From contig NZ_NIBU01000003.1 in assembly GCF_002632485.1 (NCBI RefSeq), forward strand, positions 91,833 through 155,832: a DNA stretch of 64,000 nucleotides, in the 5' to 3' direction. The notes below the pieces were generated by a model. The model did not search any database. It saw nothing but the letters and a program-made list of their open reading frames with translations, and was not told where the DNA came from. Below are positions 8,184 through 18,040 of the stretch, in pieces; the first letter of the stretch is position 1, and each line of letters starts with the position of its first letter. Origin of the DNA: Xenorhabdus innexi. Lineage in GTDB: Bacteria; Pseudomonadota; Gammaproteobacteria; Enterobacterales; Enterobacteriaceae. The translations under genes and the position numbers were made by a program.

Positions 8184-9287
8184 TTATAAATTTTGTGGAT
8201 ATAAATCAGGAAAAAGCATACGCAAGCCTTCTGCACTGGCATCACAAATTCCACGTTCTGTAATCAATCCGGTAACTAATTCTGCCGGGGTAACATCAAA
8301 AGCATAATTCCCGCAAACCGTTCCCTGAGGTACTGTATTGACCCAATGGTGTTTCCCTTCAGCAGTTATTCCGTAGACATGGGATTGTTCATCGCCTGAA
8401 CGTTGCTCAATAGGGATCTCTTTTACGCCATCCCAGACGGTAAAATCTAATGTTGGTGAGGGTAAGGCAACATAAAATGGTACCTGATTCGCTTTTGCAG
8501 CCAGTGCCTTAAGGTAAGTGCCAATTTTATTACACACATCCCCTCTTGCAGTTGTCCGGTCTGTACCGACGATGCACATATCCACTTCGCCATGCTGCAT
8601 CAAATGTCCACCGGCATTATCAGCGATTAAAGTATGAGGTACACCATGAGAGCCTAATTCAAAAGCCGTCAGCCCTCCCTGATTACGGGGGCGAGTTTCA
8701 TCAACCCAGACGTGAATTTTGATACCCGCATCATGCGCCATATAAATGGGTGATAATGCTGTTCCCCAATCCACAGTTGCCAGCCATCCGGCGTTGCAGT
8801 GCGTTAATATATTGACTACTTCGCCTGCTGATTTTTTTGCAGCAATTTCCTGTATGATTTTTAAGCCATGCTCACCAATTTTATGACACAGCTCGACATC
8901 TTCATCTGCAATTTCTTTGGCAATACGATAAGCAGTTTCTACACGGTGAGTGGAGGATGTGCTTTTTAAGGCCTGATATGTGCGATCCAGCGCCCATTTT
9001 AAGTTAATGGCAGTTGGTCGGGTTTTCACTAAAAAATCATAAGCTATTTGCAGATTTTCATTACTGCTATTTTGACGCATTGCCAGTGCCATACCATACG
9101 CAGCAACTGCGCCAATTAAAGGAGCACCTCTCACCCACATATCTTTGATGGCTATTGCAGCATCCTGAAAGGTATTCAATTGAATAACTTTTAACTCAAA
9201 AGGTAATTTAGTTTGGTCGAAAATTTCGACAGTATATCCATCGTCAGCAAGCCAAACAGAGCGATAATGGATTCCATTAATTTTCAT
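8184..9287 (-). CDS. mtnA: S-methyl-5-thioribose-1-phosphate isomerase
   Basis: 367 residues, of the eIF2B-related isomerase family. Converts 5-methylthioribose-1-phosphate to 5-methylthioribulose-1-phosphate in MTA salvage; family members also act on 5-deoxyribose-1-phosphate. The catalytic pair is visible: Cys164 in [17 protein letters not shown] and Asp243 in [19 protein letters not shown]. The N-terminal [14 protein letters not shown] motif and ETRPRNQG are typical. Lies 15 bases downstream of mtnK and 12 upstream of the aldolase, so one operon. Confidence 0.96.
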   Translation of the reverse strand: MKINGIHYRSVWLADDGYTVEIFDQTKLPFELKVIQLNTFQDAAIAIKDMWVRGAPLIGAVAAYGMALAMRQNSSNENLQIAYDFLVKTRPTAINLKWALDRTYQALKSTSSTHRVETAYRIAKEIADEDVELCHKIGEHGLKIIQEIAAKKSAGEVVNILTHCNAGWLATVDWGTALSPIYMAHDAGIKIHVWVDETRPRNQGGLTAFELGSHGVPHTLIADNAGGHLMQHGEVDMCIVGTDRTTARGDVCNKIGTYLKALAAKANQVPFYVALPSPTLDFTVWDGVKEIPIEQRSGDEQSHVYGITAEGKHHWVNTVPQGTVCGNYAFDVTPAELVTGLITERGICDASAEGLRMLFPDLYPQNL

Positions 9288-9302
9288 CTCAGTTTCTTAA
9301 CC

Positions 9303-10562
9303 TTATGTGATATGACGTTTAATTTGTGAAAAATTTTGGTACTTATGTTTGTTGACAATTAACTCACGTGCCAGTTTTAGTGCCTGTTTTTCACAATCGG
9401 CTCGTAGTTTCGGATCACTAATCTGTTTAAAATCAGCAACACCGGCGAAGCCTATAATGCGTCGATTAATTTCAAGCCCGGCATAAACCAGAGTTTCTTC
9501 GAATAAATTGGAGAAAAAATCATCTTGAGCCGCTTTAAGGAATGATGAGCTGAAAACGCCTTGTTGGTAAATAGTGACAGGATAGGCTTCTCCGATTGTT
9601 TTTTCATTCCATAATTGACGAAAACGACGTTCAAATACTGCCCATGTTGTTTCAATTTGCGCGAAGAGCCATGACTGATAATCAGTACATTGTTCTTTAT
9701 TTTCCCGCAGGGCCGGTTGGGCAAAATAAGCCATAAACAGATTACCGACATAATTGCCTATGTCGAATGCCATTGGGCCCATAAAGCTAAATTCTGGATC
9801 AATCACCTTTGTGGAATCGGGTGTCACCATAATGGAGCCTGAATGGAGATCCCCATGCAACAATGCCTGTGATTCACTCATAAATTTGAATTTATACTGC
9901 ATTGCAGTTTGGATCATCGCCTGGTCCTGCCAAACGGCATGAATATCATGATCAAGCTGAGGGGAAGTCCAGCTATTTCTTTCAGAATTAAAATAGGGTT
10001 CAGTGAAGATCAGGTCTTCAGTGATTTTACAAAGTTCATGATTATTGGAAAAACGGCTTACCAGCTCTTTTTTTTCCTTGCTGTCCATGCCGATATCAGA
10101 GGTATGGAACAGTGTATCAGCGAGAAAAATTCCGATATCTTCGGCCAAGTGAAGAAATTTTTTACCAGAAATCAAATTATTGCGTAAGATGATATGTTTA
10201 TCTAAATACTCCATCGCAAACAAAGACATTTCTTCATCATAAAAATAGATATCGGGTACATACTGGCAGGCAAATTTCCTTTCTTCCAGCAGGGCATGAT
10301 ATTCGAAATAGGTTCGGACAAGAGAAAGCTGCCATGATTCACCCGCAGCCCGGACATAAGGTAAGGATTGTTTGACTACAATAGTTTTTTCTGTTCCGGC
10401 AACAATAAAAACTAAATTCAGGTTTCCGTCACCGACTTCCTGTATCTGCCAGGTTTCGGGCAATCCTCCGAGTGAGATAGTTGGGGGCAAATTTTTCGCA
10501 AGATAATGTGGTAAAGATTCACAGGACTGGGGGATATACTCAGTAGGAACATAAACGGACAT
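9303..10562 (-). CDS. mtnK: S-methyl-5-thioribose kinase
   Basis: 419 residues; phosphorylates 5-methylthioribose at C1 with ATP. Protein-kinase-like fold with a glycine-rich GDGNLN loop (44-49), lysine in IVVKQ (61-65), catalytic loop HGDLHSGSI (236-244) and metal motif DPEFSFMGP (255-263). These match known MTR kinases, including the characteristic full length near 400-420. It is the first gene of the mtnK-mtnA-aldolase operon. The substrate would come from MTA or 5'-deoxyadenosine by the nucleosidase Pfs, which is not in this window. I saw no SAM riboswitch or MetJ box in the upstream 230 bases. Confidence 0.95.
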   Translation of the reverse strand: MSVYVPTEYIPQSCESLPHYLAKNLPPTISLGGLPETWQIQEVGDGNLNLVFIVAGTEKTIVVKQSLPYVRAAGESWQLSLVRTYFEYHALLEERKFACQYVPDIYFYDEEMSLFAMEYLDKHIILRNNLISGKKFLHLAEDIGIFLADTLFHTSDIGMDSKEKKELVSRFSNNHELCKITEDLIFTEPYFNSERNSWTSPQLDHDIHAVWQDQAMIQTAMQYKFKFMSESQALLHGDLHSGSIMVTPDSTKVIDPEFSFMGPMAFDIGNYVGNLFMAYFAQPALRENKEQCTDYQSWLFAQIETTWAVFERRFRQLWNEKTIGEAYPVTIYQQGVFSSSFLKAAQDDFFSNLFEETLVYAGLEINRRIIGFAGVADFKQISDPKLRADCEKQALKLARELIVNKHKYQNFSQIKRHIT

Positions 10563-10717
10563 TATTTTTTATCCTGATAATATCATGAAGGATAGTTCAT
10601 AAAATGAACCGTGATAACACATTCTGCGGTAATGGATTTTTACAGTTGTTAACTATAAGTATACAAAAGTAAACTGTCTGTGATGAAAATAACGAATACA
10701 GCCAGATCAAATAAGTA

Positions 10718-10737
10718 ACTTGAAAGACGACGGGTAT
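10718..10737 (+). repeat. ERIC terminal fragment
   Basis: Nineteen of these bases (CTTGAAAGACGACGGGTAT) recur exactly at the right end of the ERIC element after purF. Only this end is recognisable here, between mtnK and the cysteine-cluster gene, so it is probably a decayed copy. Confidence 0.6.
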
Positions 10738-10790
10738 ATCCAATAGATTCAAATTACCTTACGATGACAAGGATATAACAAAGTGCATAA

Positions 10791-11156
10791 TCAGGTTTCT
10801 GGCTTTGCCAGTGGAGGAAGGCCATAAGCGGCTCTGGCACGATCACAGGCCTCATTGTAATTGTCAGTTTCCCAAGCCTGAGAAAATTCCCGGCAAGGAG
10901 AGGGTCGCTTGTCATAAATAGCACAGGAAACGGAGTGACCAATTTCACCTTGTAAATTTATGCAACGCGGATGAGGTTCATTTGTACCCTTCATGCAGCA
11001 CATAAAATCGTTCAGTTTTTCAGTGGAAGAAATCGGTACTGTACCTCCTCCATCTTCAGCTTCTGCCCAATAAAATGAAACACGAAAAAATGCACAGCAG
11101 GCACCACAGTTGATGCAGGAATTATTTTGTGATCGAATATTTAATGTATCACTCAT
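10791..11156 (-). CDS. YkgJ-family cysteine cluster protein
   Basis: 121 residues of the YkgJ (UPF0153) cysteine-cluster family, thought to bind zinc or an iron-sulfur cluster. The signature opens with SCINCGACCAFFRV (residues about 13-26), continues with MCCMKG, then CINLQGE, and closes with CAIYDKRPSPCREF. At least eight cysteines are positioned as in the family. No enzymatic role is established. Single gene with no obvious partner; a weak AGAGA precedes the ATG. Confidence 0.85.
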   Translation of the reverse strand: MSDTLNIRSQNNSCINCGACCAFFRVSFYWAEAEDGGGTVPISSTEKLNDFMCCMKGTNEPHPRCINLQGEIGHSVSCAIYDKRPSPCREFSQAWETDNYNEACDRARAAYGLPPLAKPET

Positions 11157-11387
11157 ACCAGATGTCTCTATCTTATTATTGAAGATATGCGCTCAGATAG
11201 AAAAGGAGTTCACTTTGTCATATAAAGATAATCTCTTTGAGGATAGATTATCTTTGTAGATAATGGCGAATTTCAAGAGAAACTCTATTTATTATTTGAA
11301 TACAATCATTAAAAAATAAAAACTGCCTTATTCAAAGACAGTTTTCTATTTAATTAACAAATTGTTACTTTCAAATGAGTAAAAATT

Positions 11388-12425
11388 TTATTTTGGTAAT
11401 ACTTTTTGAAAAAAGATAAGGATATGATTCAGTATCTCACTATGAATTTCTTCCCGGCTTCTGTCTCCACCATCCTTACAAATAATTCCATCTCCCGGAT
11501 TATACTTTTCGATAAGAGCGATTGCATTGGGTTTACAATTCTGCATAAAGCTAAAATGCATTGCATCGTCAATAACAATGTATTTTGAAGTTTCTTGTGG
11601 AAGATTTTTTGCCAGATATTCAGACTCAAGCTCGGCAGGCATATCTCCAACATCAATGCCGGCGGCTATCACGAGTATTGGTGTTTTCACCATACTTAAA
11701 GTTTGCGGTGAAAAACCTCTGGCTAATCCGAGATCAAGAGAAACAACGGCTTTAATTCTCTGGTCCCCCAAATCCCCATCTAAGTTTGCTTTGGCAACTT
11801 TACTTTTACCTATCTTTAAATCAGTTAATATGTTGCAAGAGGAAAGGATTTTATTGGTCTTACAGTCAGTAACCAATAAATCTGAATTGAATCTGGCACC
11901 TGTGAGTTCTACAACAGACCAGCCACCTAATGAGTGACCAATTGCTGCTATTCGTTCTTTATCAACTAACTGAGCAAAATCAGGTTGCTCCAGAATAAAG
12001 TCAATAACTCGGCTTAGATCCTTTGGTCTTTCCCATAGTTGTACAGCAGACAGGGGATTTCTATCTTCTGTTGTTGTGCCGGGATGGTTTGGAGCAGCTA
12101 CAATAAAGCCTTTTTTGACCAATTCACCAGCCAGCCAGTTAAGATTTCGCCAATTCCCGCCATATCCATGAGACAGAACAACAAGAGGATATTTTTTTTG
12201 GGAAGGCGTTGCCTCTTTTATTACCGGAATACCATAAAAAGCGGGATTTTCACCAATAATTACAGATTCGCCAATATTATTAGCTGGATACCATATCACG
12301 GCATGTAACGGGCGTTCGCTATTTTTATCTAAATATATTTCACGAAAACCGATACTTTCTGATGAATAACTATTAAAGGAAAAGAAAAGAAGAAGAAAAA
12401 CAGTTGTTATTATCCGTTTAAGCAT
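11388..12425 (-). CDS. secreted alpha/beta hydrolase (dienelactone hydrolase/PAF-acetylhydrolase-like)
   Basis: 345 residues with an N-terminal signal peptide (MLKRIITTVFLLLFFSFNSYS) predicting export to the periplasm or beyond. The alpha/beta-hydrolase core shows the oxyanion stretch VVLSHGYGGNWRNL (around residues 86-99), nucleophile elbow GHSLGGWS near 163-170, and a C-terminal histidine in DDAMHFSF. GAGGATATA precedes the ATG. The layout resembles predicted dienelactone hydrolases and platelet-activating factor acetylhydrolases, acting on esters. The substrate is unknown. Monocistronic, flanked by unrelated genes. Confidence 0.85.
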   Translation of the reverse strand: MLKRIITTVFLLLFFSFNSYSSESIGFREIYLDKNSERPLHAVIWYPANNIGESVIIGENPAFYGIPVIKEATPSQKKYPLVVLSHGYGGNWRNLNWLAGELVKKGFIVAAPNHPGTTTEDRNPLSAVQLWERPKDLSRVIDFILEQPDFAQLVDKERIAAIGHSLGGWSVVELTGARFNSDLLVTDCKTNKILSSCNILTDLKIGKSKVAKANLDGDLGDQRIKAVVSLDLGLARGFSPQTLSMVKTPILVIAAGIDVGDMPAELESEYLAKNLPQETSKYIVIDDAMHFSFMQNCKPNAIALIEKYNPGDGIICKDGGDRSREEIHSEILNHILIFFQKVLPK

Positions 12426-12502
12426 TATATCCTCATGAAGCTAAAACTAGTCATTTTTAATAAAACCCTGCTCGGTAGAATAAGTAAATTATATAATCAC
12501 TA

Positions 12503-13324
12503 TTATCTTTCATTAAGCAATGCATTTAACGTGGTATAGTTTAACTTTGATTGCTCATTATGCTTTAGCAGGCCGTCACGCAAAAAATGTTCCATACCTG
12601 TCAATGTAGAAGCATAGGCCTGTTCAGCAAAGAAAGCTCCACCAGAAATTCTTCTTGCGCCAGCGGCAAAAAATTCTTTTACACTGGGTGCTCCGACCTG
12701 AGCCATAATATTTAACGGGCCATTTATACGTGAGCTGATAGCTCTGCATACTGATAGGTCAGTTAATCCGGGGATGAAAATACCATCAGCACCGGCAGCA
12801 AGATAAGTATTAGCGCGAGAAATTAAATGTTCGGGATCGGTATTTTCTCCGCGCAGCCATGAATCTATACGTGCATTAATGAATAAACTGTAGTGTATTT
12901 TATTGGCTGCGGTACGTACAGAAGCAATACGTTCAGCTCCTGCGTCTATTGGCAGTGATTTGCCATTTTTAGTATCTTCAATATTAATACCGACACACCC
13001 GACAAAATATAAATCTTCTACAAGATCATCCATACTTTCGTCAGGAGTCAATAGGCCGTCTTCAACATCCGCTGTTACAGGGAGATTGGTGCTGGCCGTA
13101 ATTAAACTAAGTGCTTTCATTATTACTTTTCGATCAGCTAATTGATTATCCGGGTACCCCAAACTCCAGGATATTCCTGCACTGGTTGTTGCAATGGCTT
13201 TGACTCCACATTGTTCTGCTAAACGGGTACTCATAACGTCCCATGAATTGGCTAATATGAGTTTTCCTTCTTCATGTAATTGGCTAAAAATCTGAATTTT
13301 TTCATCCAAGCTTATTTTTCTCAT
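12503..13324 (-). CDS. isocitrate lyase/PEP mutase superfamily enzyme
   Basis: 273 residues of the ICL/PEP-mutase TIM-barrel superfamily. Visible are LILANSWDVMSTRLAEQCG, the metal-site motif PVTADVEDG (82-90), INIEDTKN near 113-120, and INARIDSW. The length and motifs resemble the oxaloacetate decarboxylase/carboxyphosphonoenolpyruvate mutase-like subgroup, not PrpB. The catalytic KKCGH loop of isocitrate lyases is absent. The reaction (C-C or P-C bond making or breaking on a 2-oxoacid) is uncertain. Stand-alone gene; no phosphonate genes are near it. Confidence 0.8.
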   Translation of the reverse strand: MRKISLDEKIQIFSQLHEEGKLILANSWDVMSTRLAEQCGVKAIATTSAGISWSLGYPDNQLADRKVIMKALSLITASTNLPVTADVEDGLLTPDESMDDLVEDLYFVGCVGINIEDTKNGKSLPIDAGAERIASVRTAANKIHYSLFINARIDSWLRGENTDPEHLISRANTYLAAGADGIFIPGLTDLSVCRAISSRINGPLNIMAQVGAPSVKEFFAAGARRISGGAFFAEQAYASTLTGMEHFLRDGLLKHNEQSKLNYTTLNALLNER

Positions 13325-13680
13325 GTTGGTTTCTCAATGTTTTCTTATAAATATATTCCATAATTGTAAATATCATGGATATGCGTTTTTAGAATGTTGT
13401 TAAATCATTGCACTGTATATTTATATAGTCAATATTTTTTATCGATAAAAAACAATCGAAATTAAAGCTGTAATATCATTATTGCGCTTATTATTATTTC
13501 AATTGAAAGTATATGTGCGTGACTGAGTTTTATTTTATATTGTTTTATTCATTTATCAGTATTAGAGTTGATGGCATATTTATGATCTGTTTTTTTTAAC
13601 CCATAAAATAGAAATCCCCTGCTATGCGGCGGGGGTATTTACTTATGGCAAATAAATTATGGAATGAGTAATTAATTATA
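13325..13680. other. intergenic region with hairpin near 13616-13635
   Basis: An AT-rich 356-base gap between two minus-strand genes. CCCCTGC (13616-13622) can pair with GCGGGGG (13629-13635), and on the minus strand ATTTCTATTTTAT follows. This is a plausible terminator for the glycosyltransferase gene. No other feature recognised. Confidence 0.5.
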
Positions 13681-14628
13681 CTATTTTTCAAGTAGATGAA
13701 GTATTGCGTCAGTAACTTGGATTAAAGGAATGTTGTTAACATTTTTGGGATCATGCAGGGTAATGCACATGTTTTTTGATGCCAGTGGAGACCAGTTCTC
13801 AGGCTTTGTAACACCATAAAGAGCAACAAGTTTTTTGTTTAGTGCTGCGGCTAAATGGCAAATGCCACCATCACCAACGATAATCAAATTCATTTCATTT
13901 AATAATGACAAAAAAGAATTTAATGAATCACAGATAACAACCTGACTATTACCCTTTATACGGGAAATGAGATCGTTAGCCAAATTAACATCATTAGGTA
14001 GGGCAGAAATAATAAATTTTGCAGTAGGGTGTTTTTCTGAAATTTTACCTGCAATTAATTCCAGATAATCATTACTGATTAAACTGTTTTTTCTATTATT
14101 GGAAACAGAAAATAATATTAATGGATTTCCTGAATGAGAGGGTTTTGATTTATTAGTCAGCTTTATTTTAGGGAATAAATCGGGTGTTAAAAATTGCTCA
14201 TTGGGTGAAATAGTACGTAATACCTTTAGTGCCTGATGATAACCTTTGAGCATCCTTGTATTAGTAGGATAGTTAATTAATTTGGAATCCCATTTTTTAT
14301 CAGCAACGACAGCATAACGTTTTTTAGCGCCAAGCAGCCATAGAAATAAATTATTCAATTTCATTGGGCTTGGTTTGGCTGAAATAGCAATATCAAAATT
14401 TTTCTTACGGAACTTTAGGGCAGTCTTGATGATAGAAAAATATTTGTTCCCCTGAGGAAGGATATTGATATCTACATCAGGGCATACATATTTGGCGAGA
14501 TCCTGATTATTCTGTTCTATAAACAGGCTAATCTTTGCGTTTGGGTATTTTTTTTGTAGAAATTTTATTAATGGCTGGGTGCAGATAAGATCACCAAGCC
14601 CATTTCTGCGTAATATAGCTATTTTCAT
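13681..14628 (-). CDS. glycosyltransferase family 9 (heptosyltransferase-like) protein
   Basis: About 315 residues from the MKIAILRRNGLGDLICTQPL start, the typical N-terminus of GT9 enzymes such as WaaC/WaaF (NGLGD loop). The C-terminal nucleotide-sugar site is clear: IIVGDGGICHLAAALNKK followed by LVALYGVTKPENWSP. GT9 enzymes add heptose or related sugars to lipopolysaccharide core at the inner membrane. The exact sugar cannot be told. A longer frame begins at 14676, but the MKIAIL start fits the family; neither has a strong ribosome binding site. It is outside any visible waa cluster and is AT-rich, so probably accessory LPS decoration. Confidence 0.83.
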   Translation of the reverse strand: MKIAILRRNGLGDLICTQPLIKFLQKKYPNAKISLFIEQNNQDLAKYVCPDVDINILPQGNKYFSIIKTALKFRKKNFDIAISAKPSPMKLNNLFLWLLGAKKRYAVVADKKWDSKLINYPTNTRMLKGYHQALKVLRTISPNEQFLTPDLFPKIKLTNKSKPSHSGNPLILFSVSNNRKNSLISNDYLELIAGKISEKHPTAKFIISALPNDVNLANDLISRIKGNSQVVICDSLNSFLSLLNEMNLIIVGDGGICHLAAALNKKLVALYGVTKPENWSPLASKNMCITLHDPKNVNNIPLIQVTDAILHLLEK

Positions 14629-14818
14629 ATTGAGTGATAAAAGAGAACTCTTTCTTCTTAATGAGAGATATGGCATCTAAAAATAAATCATTTATGTATC
14701 ATATTCAATGTATTATATCTTAAGTTTCACATTTCTGTTTTTTATGCTGATGAGATAGTTTACTCCTTTTGATTGACTATAATCTAATCTATCTGATGTT
14801 AACTGAAGGAAAAATCCA

Positions 14819-15322
14819 ATGACTATGTTGAAAGAGAGACAACATATGATTATTCGGGCTATGAATGATAAAAATCATTTGATGAAACCTATCAGCAAGG
14901 AAAAACTGCAATTTCTTGGGGAAGCATTTGGATGGGATAATTTAGCTGACGATATAAATTATTTAGTAAAAGTAGGTTTAGTTAATCACTATGCGATCCA
15001 TTTTGATGATAATGGAGCTTATGGTTTTAACCCTGACTCAATGGCTCTTACTGCTGCCGGTGTGGATTACGCTAACATGGATACAATGGATGATGAGATG
15101 AAATCATTCACGATAAAGGTTCATAAAAATGCATTTGAGCAGATTGAAACAGTTATTAAAATGGCAAATATTACAAAGGCCGAAAAGCAAATTATATTAG
15201 AATTTATTAAAAATCAAGGTGTTGAAGCTGCGCTTGGTAAGTGTATAGATACCCTGCTGACAAAGTCTGATCTTATTATAGCCTTGTTTTCTGAAGCCGC
15301 TAAAATGAAAGAAAATGGGTAG
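14819..15322 (+). CDS. hypothetical protein, possible winged-helix
   Basis: 167 residues, not recognised. The first 80 residues look like a small winged helix: helices LKERQHMIIRAMND and ISKEKLQFLGEAFGW, then DDINYLVKVGLVNHYAI and a hairpin ending LTAAGVDYANM. This is the pattern seen in many prokaryotic DNA-binding or adaptor proteins. The rest is helical (FEQIETVIKMANITKAEKQIILEFIKN). GAAGGAAAAA precedes the ATG. Single gene between a glycosyltransferase gene and mlaA. Function unknown. Confidence 0.7.
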   Translation: MTMLKERQHMIIRAMNDKNHLMKPISKEKLQFLGEAFGWDNLADDINYLVKVGLVNHYAIHFDDNGAYGFNPDSMALTAAGVDYANMDTMDDEMKSFTIKVHKNAFEQIETVIKMANITKAEKQIILEFIKNQGVEAALGKCIDTLLTKSDLIIALFSEAAKMKENG

Positions 15323-15540
15323 AAAAGATGACGCCCTGTCCAGAAAGTTTTTACTTTTTAAATAGTTATTCTTATTTTCTGGTATAAGATGTAACTGATT
15401 TTTTGTCTATATAATCACCATTATTTTGATTACCATTAAAGAAAAATTGGCAGTATATTTAGAGCGTATGATGCCCATTAACTGAATTACATTAACGAGT
15501 GAAAGTAGGCAATGGCAAAAGTGATTATATGGAGAACAGT

Positions 15541-16293
15541 ATGAAGTATCGTCTGAGCGGGGTTGCTCTTACAGCAGTGCTACTGGCGGGGTGCGCAAAT
15601 TCATCAAATAATTATGAGCAAGGGCGTTCTGATCCGCTGGAAGGGTTTAACCGGACTATGTTCAACTTTAACTATGATGTTCTCGATCCTTATATTTTAC
15701 GGCCTGTTGCTGTTGTCTGGCATGATTATGTACCAATGCCAGCACGAAATGGTATTGGCAATTTTATGAGTAACTTGGAAGAGCCTGCCAGTATGGTGAA
15801 CAGTTTTTTGCGCGGGAATATAAAAGAAGGCGCAAAACATTTTAACCGATTTTTTTTGAATACCATTCTGGGTATGGGAGGGCTGATTGATGTTGCTTCA
15901 ATGGCAAACCCTAAACTGGCAAAAGAGGAACCAATGCGTTTTGGTAGCACGCTTGGGTACTATAACGTTGGTTATGGCCCTTATGTTGTCTTACCGGGAT
16001 ATGGGAGTTTTACTGCGCGTGATGAAGGGGGGGATATGGCAGATATGACTTACCCTGTGCTGAGTTATCTTACCCCTTGGATGGCTGTTGGAAAGTGGGT
16101 ATTTCAGGGGATTGAAACCCGGGCGCGTCTGCTGGATTCAGATGGCCTGATAAAAAATTCATCAGACCCGTATCTGATGATGCGTGAAGCTTACTTCCAG
16201 CGCCATGATTTTCTGGCTAACGGAGGCAAGTTGATTCCGGAAGAAAACCCTAATGCCTCTGTTATTCAGGATGAGCTGGATTCCATCGATTAA
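15541..16293 (+). CDS. mlaA: MlaA, outer-membrane lipid asymmetry lipoprotein
   Basis: 250 residues from the ATG at 15541, which follows GGAGAACAGT and gives a clean lipoprotein signal with lipobox LLAGC (Cys18). A longer frame from 15499 would bury the signal. MlaA (VacJ) removes misplaced phospholipids from the outer leaflet of the outer membrane and hands them to the MlaC/MlaFEDB system, working with porins. Family motifs: DPLEGFNRTMFNFN, GIGNFMSNLEEPAS, FFLNTILGMGGLIDVAS, and PYVVLPGYGSFTARD. Convergent with fadL across a shared terminator, as in E. coli. Confidence 0.96.
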   Translation: MKYRLSGVALTAVLLAGCANSSNNYEQGRSDPLEGFNRTMFNFNYDVLDPYILRPVAVVWHDYVPMPARNGIGNFMSNLEEPASMVNSFLRGNIKEGAKHFNRFFLNTILGMGGLIDVASMANPKLAKEEPMRFGSTLGYYNVGYGPYVVLPGYGSFTARDEGGDMADMTYPVLSYLTPWMAVGKWVFQGIETRARLLDSDGLIKNSSDPYLMMREAYFQRHDFLANGGKLIPEENPNASVIQDELDSID

Positions 16294-16310
16294 GCCTTAT
16301 TACGAGGAAT

Positions 16311-16340
16311 AAAAAAGGATAGCGCAGGCTATCCTTTTTA
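16311..16340. terminator. Bidirectional terminator between mlaA and fadL
   Basis: AAAAAGGATAGC (16312-16323) pairs perfectly with GCTATCCTTTTT (16328-16339) around a GCAG loop. A- and T-runs on both sides serve both convergent genes. Confidence 0.88.
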
Positions 16341-16355
16341 GATCACAGAAGACGA

Positions 16356-17690
16356 TTAGAATGCGTAGTTAAGGCCAACACCAGCCAACCATGCAGTTCC
16401 TTTGGAGTCGAATTCGTATGAAGTTCCAAAAGGACCTTTTTGAACTTCTTTTGGTAATTTTTCACTTACATGCACTTTTTTACCACGCATATAGGAAACA
16501 CCCACATCTACAGAGGTATCTTTATTAAATGCGTAAGTCGTTCCTACACTTAACCATATACGATTCTGGTCCGGGATGGAGATAGAACGATTTTGGGCAG
16601 GTACTGGGCTTTCATCGAAAGCGATACCGGTACGGAAAGTCCAGTTATCGTCGTGGTAGTAAGTTGTTCCCAATGAAATACGGTAGGCATTGCGGAAGCC
16701 TTCATGTTTTTCGAATAGATCCCCTCCACCATTTTTAGCTTTCCCTCTTAATTCTTTAAAGTTATTCCACCCTGTGTAGAGGAAGCTGTAATGGATCGCC
16801 CACTGAGGTGCAACTCGGTTATAACCAGAGATTTCCCACATATCAGGTAGGTTCAGATCCAATGTACCTTTAATCGTTTTTCCGTTAAGTCCCGCAATTT
16901 TTAGGCTAGGAAAATCAATATTCGGTAGTTCGTTACTGTAATCGCCGTTTTTAAATTTAACTTTAACTTTTGAGCGGTAAGTTAAGCTATAGCGGTTATT
17001 TTCATCAAATTGGTAAAGCAGGCCTGCATTCCAGCCATAACCCCAGTCTTTGCCTTCCAAACGGGCTATTTCTGTACTTGCTGGTATATTAACTTTTCCA
17101 CCAGTTTGTGTTGCTAAGAATGGCCCAACTTCACCCATATGACGAACGATTTCAGCATCAGCATAAATGGCATTTAAACCCAAGCCAAAACTAAACTGAT
17201 CATTAAATTTATACGCACCAGCCAGATTAAAGTTCACAGTCTTGAGTGATGTTTTTCCGCCAATTGAGCCGGCTGCATAGTTGTTGCTGAAATCTGTGGC
17301 TAAACCAAAGTTACTTGTAGCTGATGCACCAACAAACAACTCATCTGTGAGTGGTGTAATAAAATGCAGATTTGGTACCGGTGCATTTGGCGCGATATTT
17401 TTTGCGTCAGTACTATTGTGAGTTATAGGTGACTCACCAGTAATATCAACCATTGGTTTAACATAAATAAGACCGCCAGAAAATGATGGGCGATCAAATA
17501 GGGTCATGGCGGCGGGGTTGCGGCTGCCTTCAGAGGCGTCTTCCGCAACAGCACCAGCCCCAGAAAATGCACGACCGAGTCCTGATGATGAATATTCATT
17601 CAATTGAAAACCTGCAGCACCAGCGTTAGATGAAATAATTGCAATCGCCACTGCTAATGCTGAACGTGAAAGTAGGTTTTTCTGGTTCAT
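16356..17690 (-). CDS. fadL: long-chain fatty acid outer-membrane transporter FadL
   Basis: 444 residues beginning MNQKNLL, with GAGG upstream; a TTG six bases earlier is not needed. Signal peptide ends at [18 protein letters not shown], whose mature N-terminus forms the FadL hatch. The NPA motif ([14 protein letters not shown]), the strand [16 protein letters not shown] and the aromatic-ended last strand ([11 protein letters not shown]) are typical of the 14-strand barrel. It carries long-chain fatty acids across the outer membrane for FadD and beta-oxidation. A FadR-like box lies about 90 bases upstream, implying repression relieved by fatty acids. Confidence 0.96.
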   Translation of the reverse strand: MNQKNLLSRSALAVAIAIISSNAGAAGFQLNEYSSSGLGRAFSGAGAVAEDASEGSRNPAAMTLFDRPSFSGGLIYVKPMVDITGESPITHNSTDAKNIAPNAPVPNLHFITPLTDELFVGASATSNFGLATDFSNNYAAGSIGGKTSLKTVNFNLAGAYKFNDQFSFGLGLNAIYADAEIVRHMGEVGPFLATQTGGKVNIPASTEIARLEGKDWGYGWNAGLLYQFDENNRYSLTYRSKVKVKFKNGDYSNELPNIDFPSLKIAGLNGKTIKGTLDLNLPDMWEISGYNRVAPQWAIHYSFLYTGWNNFKELRGKAKNGGGDLFEKHEGFRNAYRISLGTTYYHDDNWTFRTGIAFDESPVPAQNRSISIPDQNRIWLSVGTTYAFNKDTSVDVGVSYMRGKKVHVSEKLPKEVQKGPFGTSYEFDSKGTAWLAGVGLNYAF

Positions 17691-17775
17691 AACCAAAACC
17701 TCATTGTTTAATTATTATTTAACATGCTACTCAAGTAGCTGAGAGCGCGGGATTGTAGAGTCGGTTCGTCACAAT

Positions 17776-17793
17776 GACAAATCAGACCAGTGT
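17776..17793 (-). promoter_or_regulatory. FadR-like operator upstream of fadL
   Basis: On the minus strand this reads ACACTGGTCTGATTTGTC, matching the FadR consensus AACTGGTCNGACCTGTT closely (core CTGGTCTGA). Position about 86-103 bases before the fadL start. Confidence 0.65.
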
Positions 17794-18040
17794 GAGAAGT
17801 ATAGGCCTGACATCGCAATGTGTTGCAAGAATGTTTTTAAAATATTACGGAAATGATTACTAAAATGGGACTTGCTTAACAAAAAATAGGCAATTTATGT
17901 TAATGGGGTGTAAACATTACTTAATTAACGTGCTGAGATCAATAAATAGTGAAATAAATGGTATTACGCAGTGTAAATACTGGTTATTAAAGGAAAGTAC
18001 AACGTAAAATCAGATTTGTTTTTATTGTCGGAGAAATAAG

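Noticed and set aside
10563..10790. Possible SAM riboswitch or MetJ box upstream of mtnK
   Set aside because: No SAM-I type stem pattern or AGACGTCT-like repeats could be found.
12503..13324. Assignment as methylisocitrate lyase PrpB
   Set aside because: No prp genes adjoin it, and the KKCGH catalytic loop is absent.
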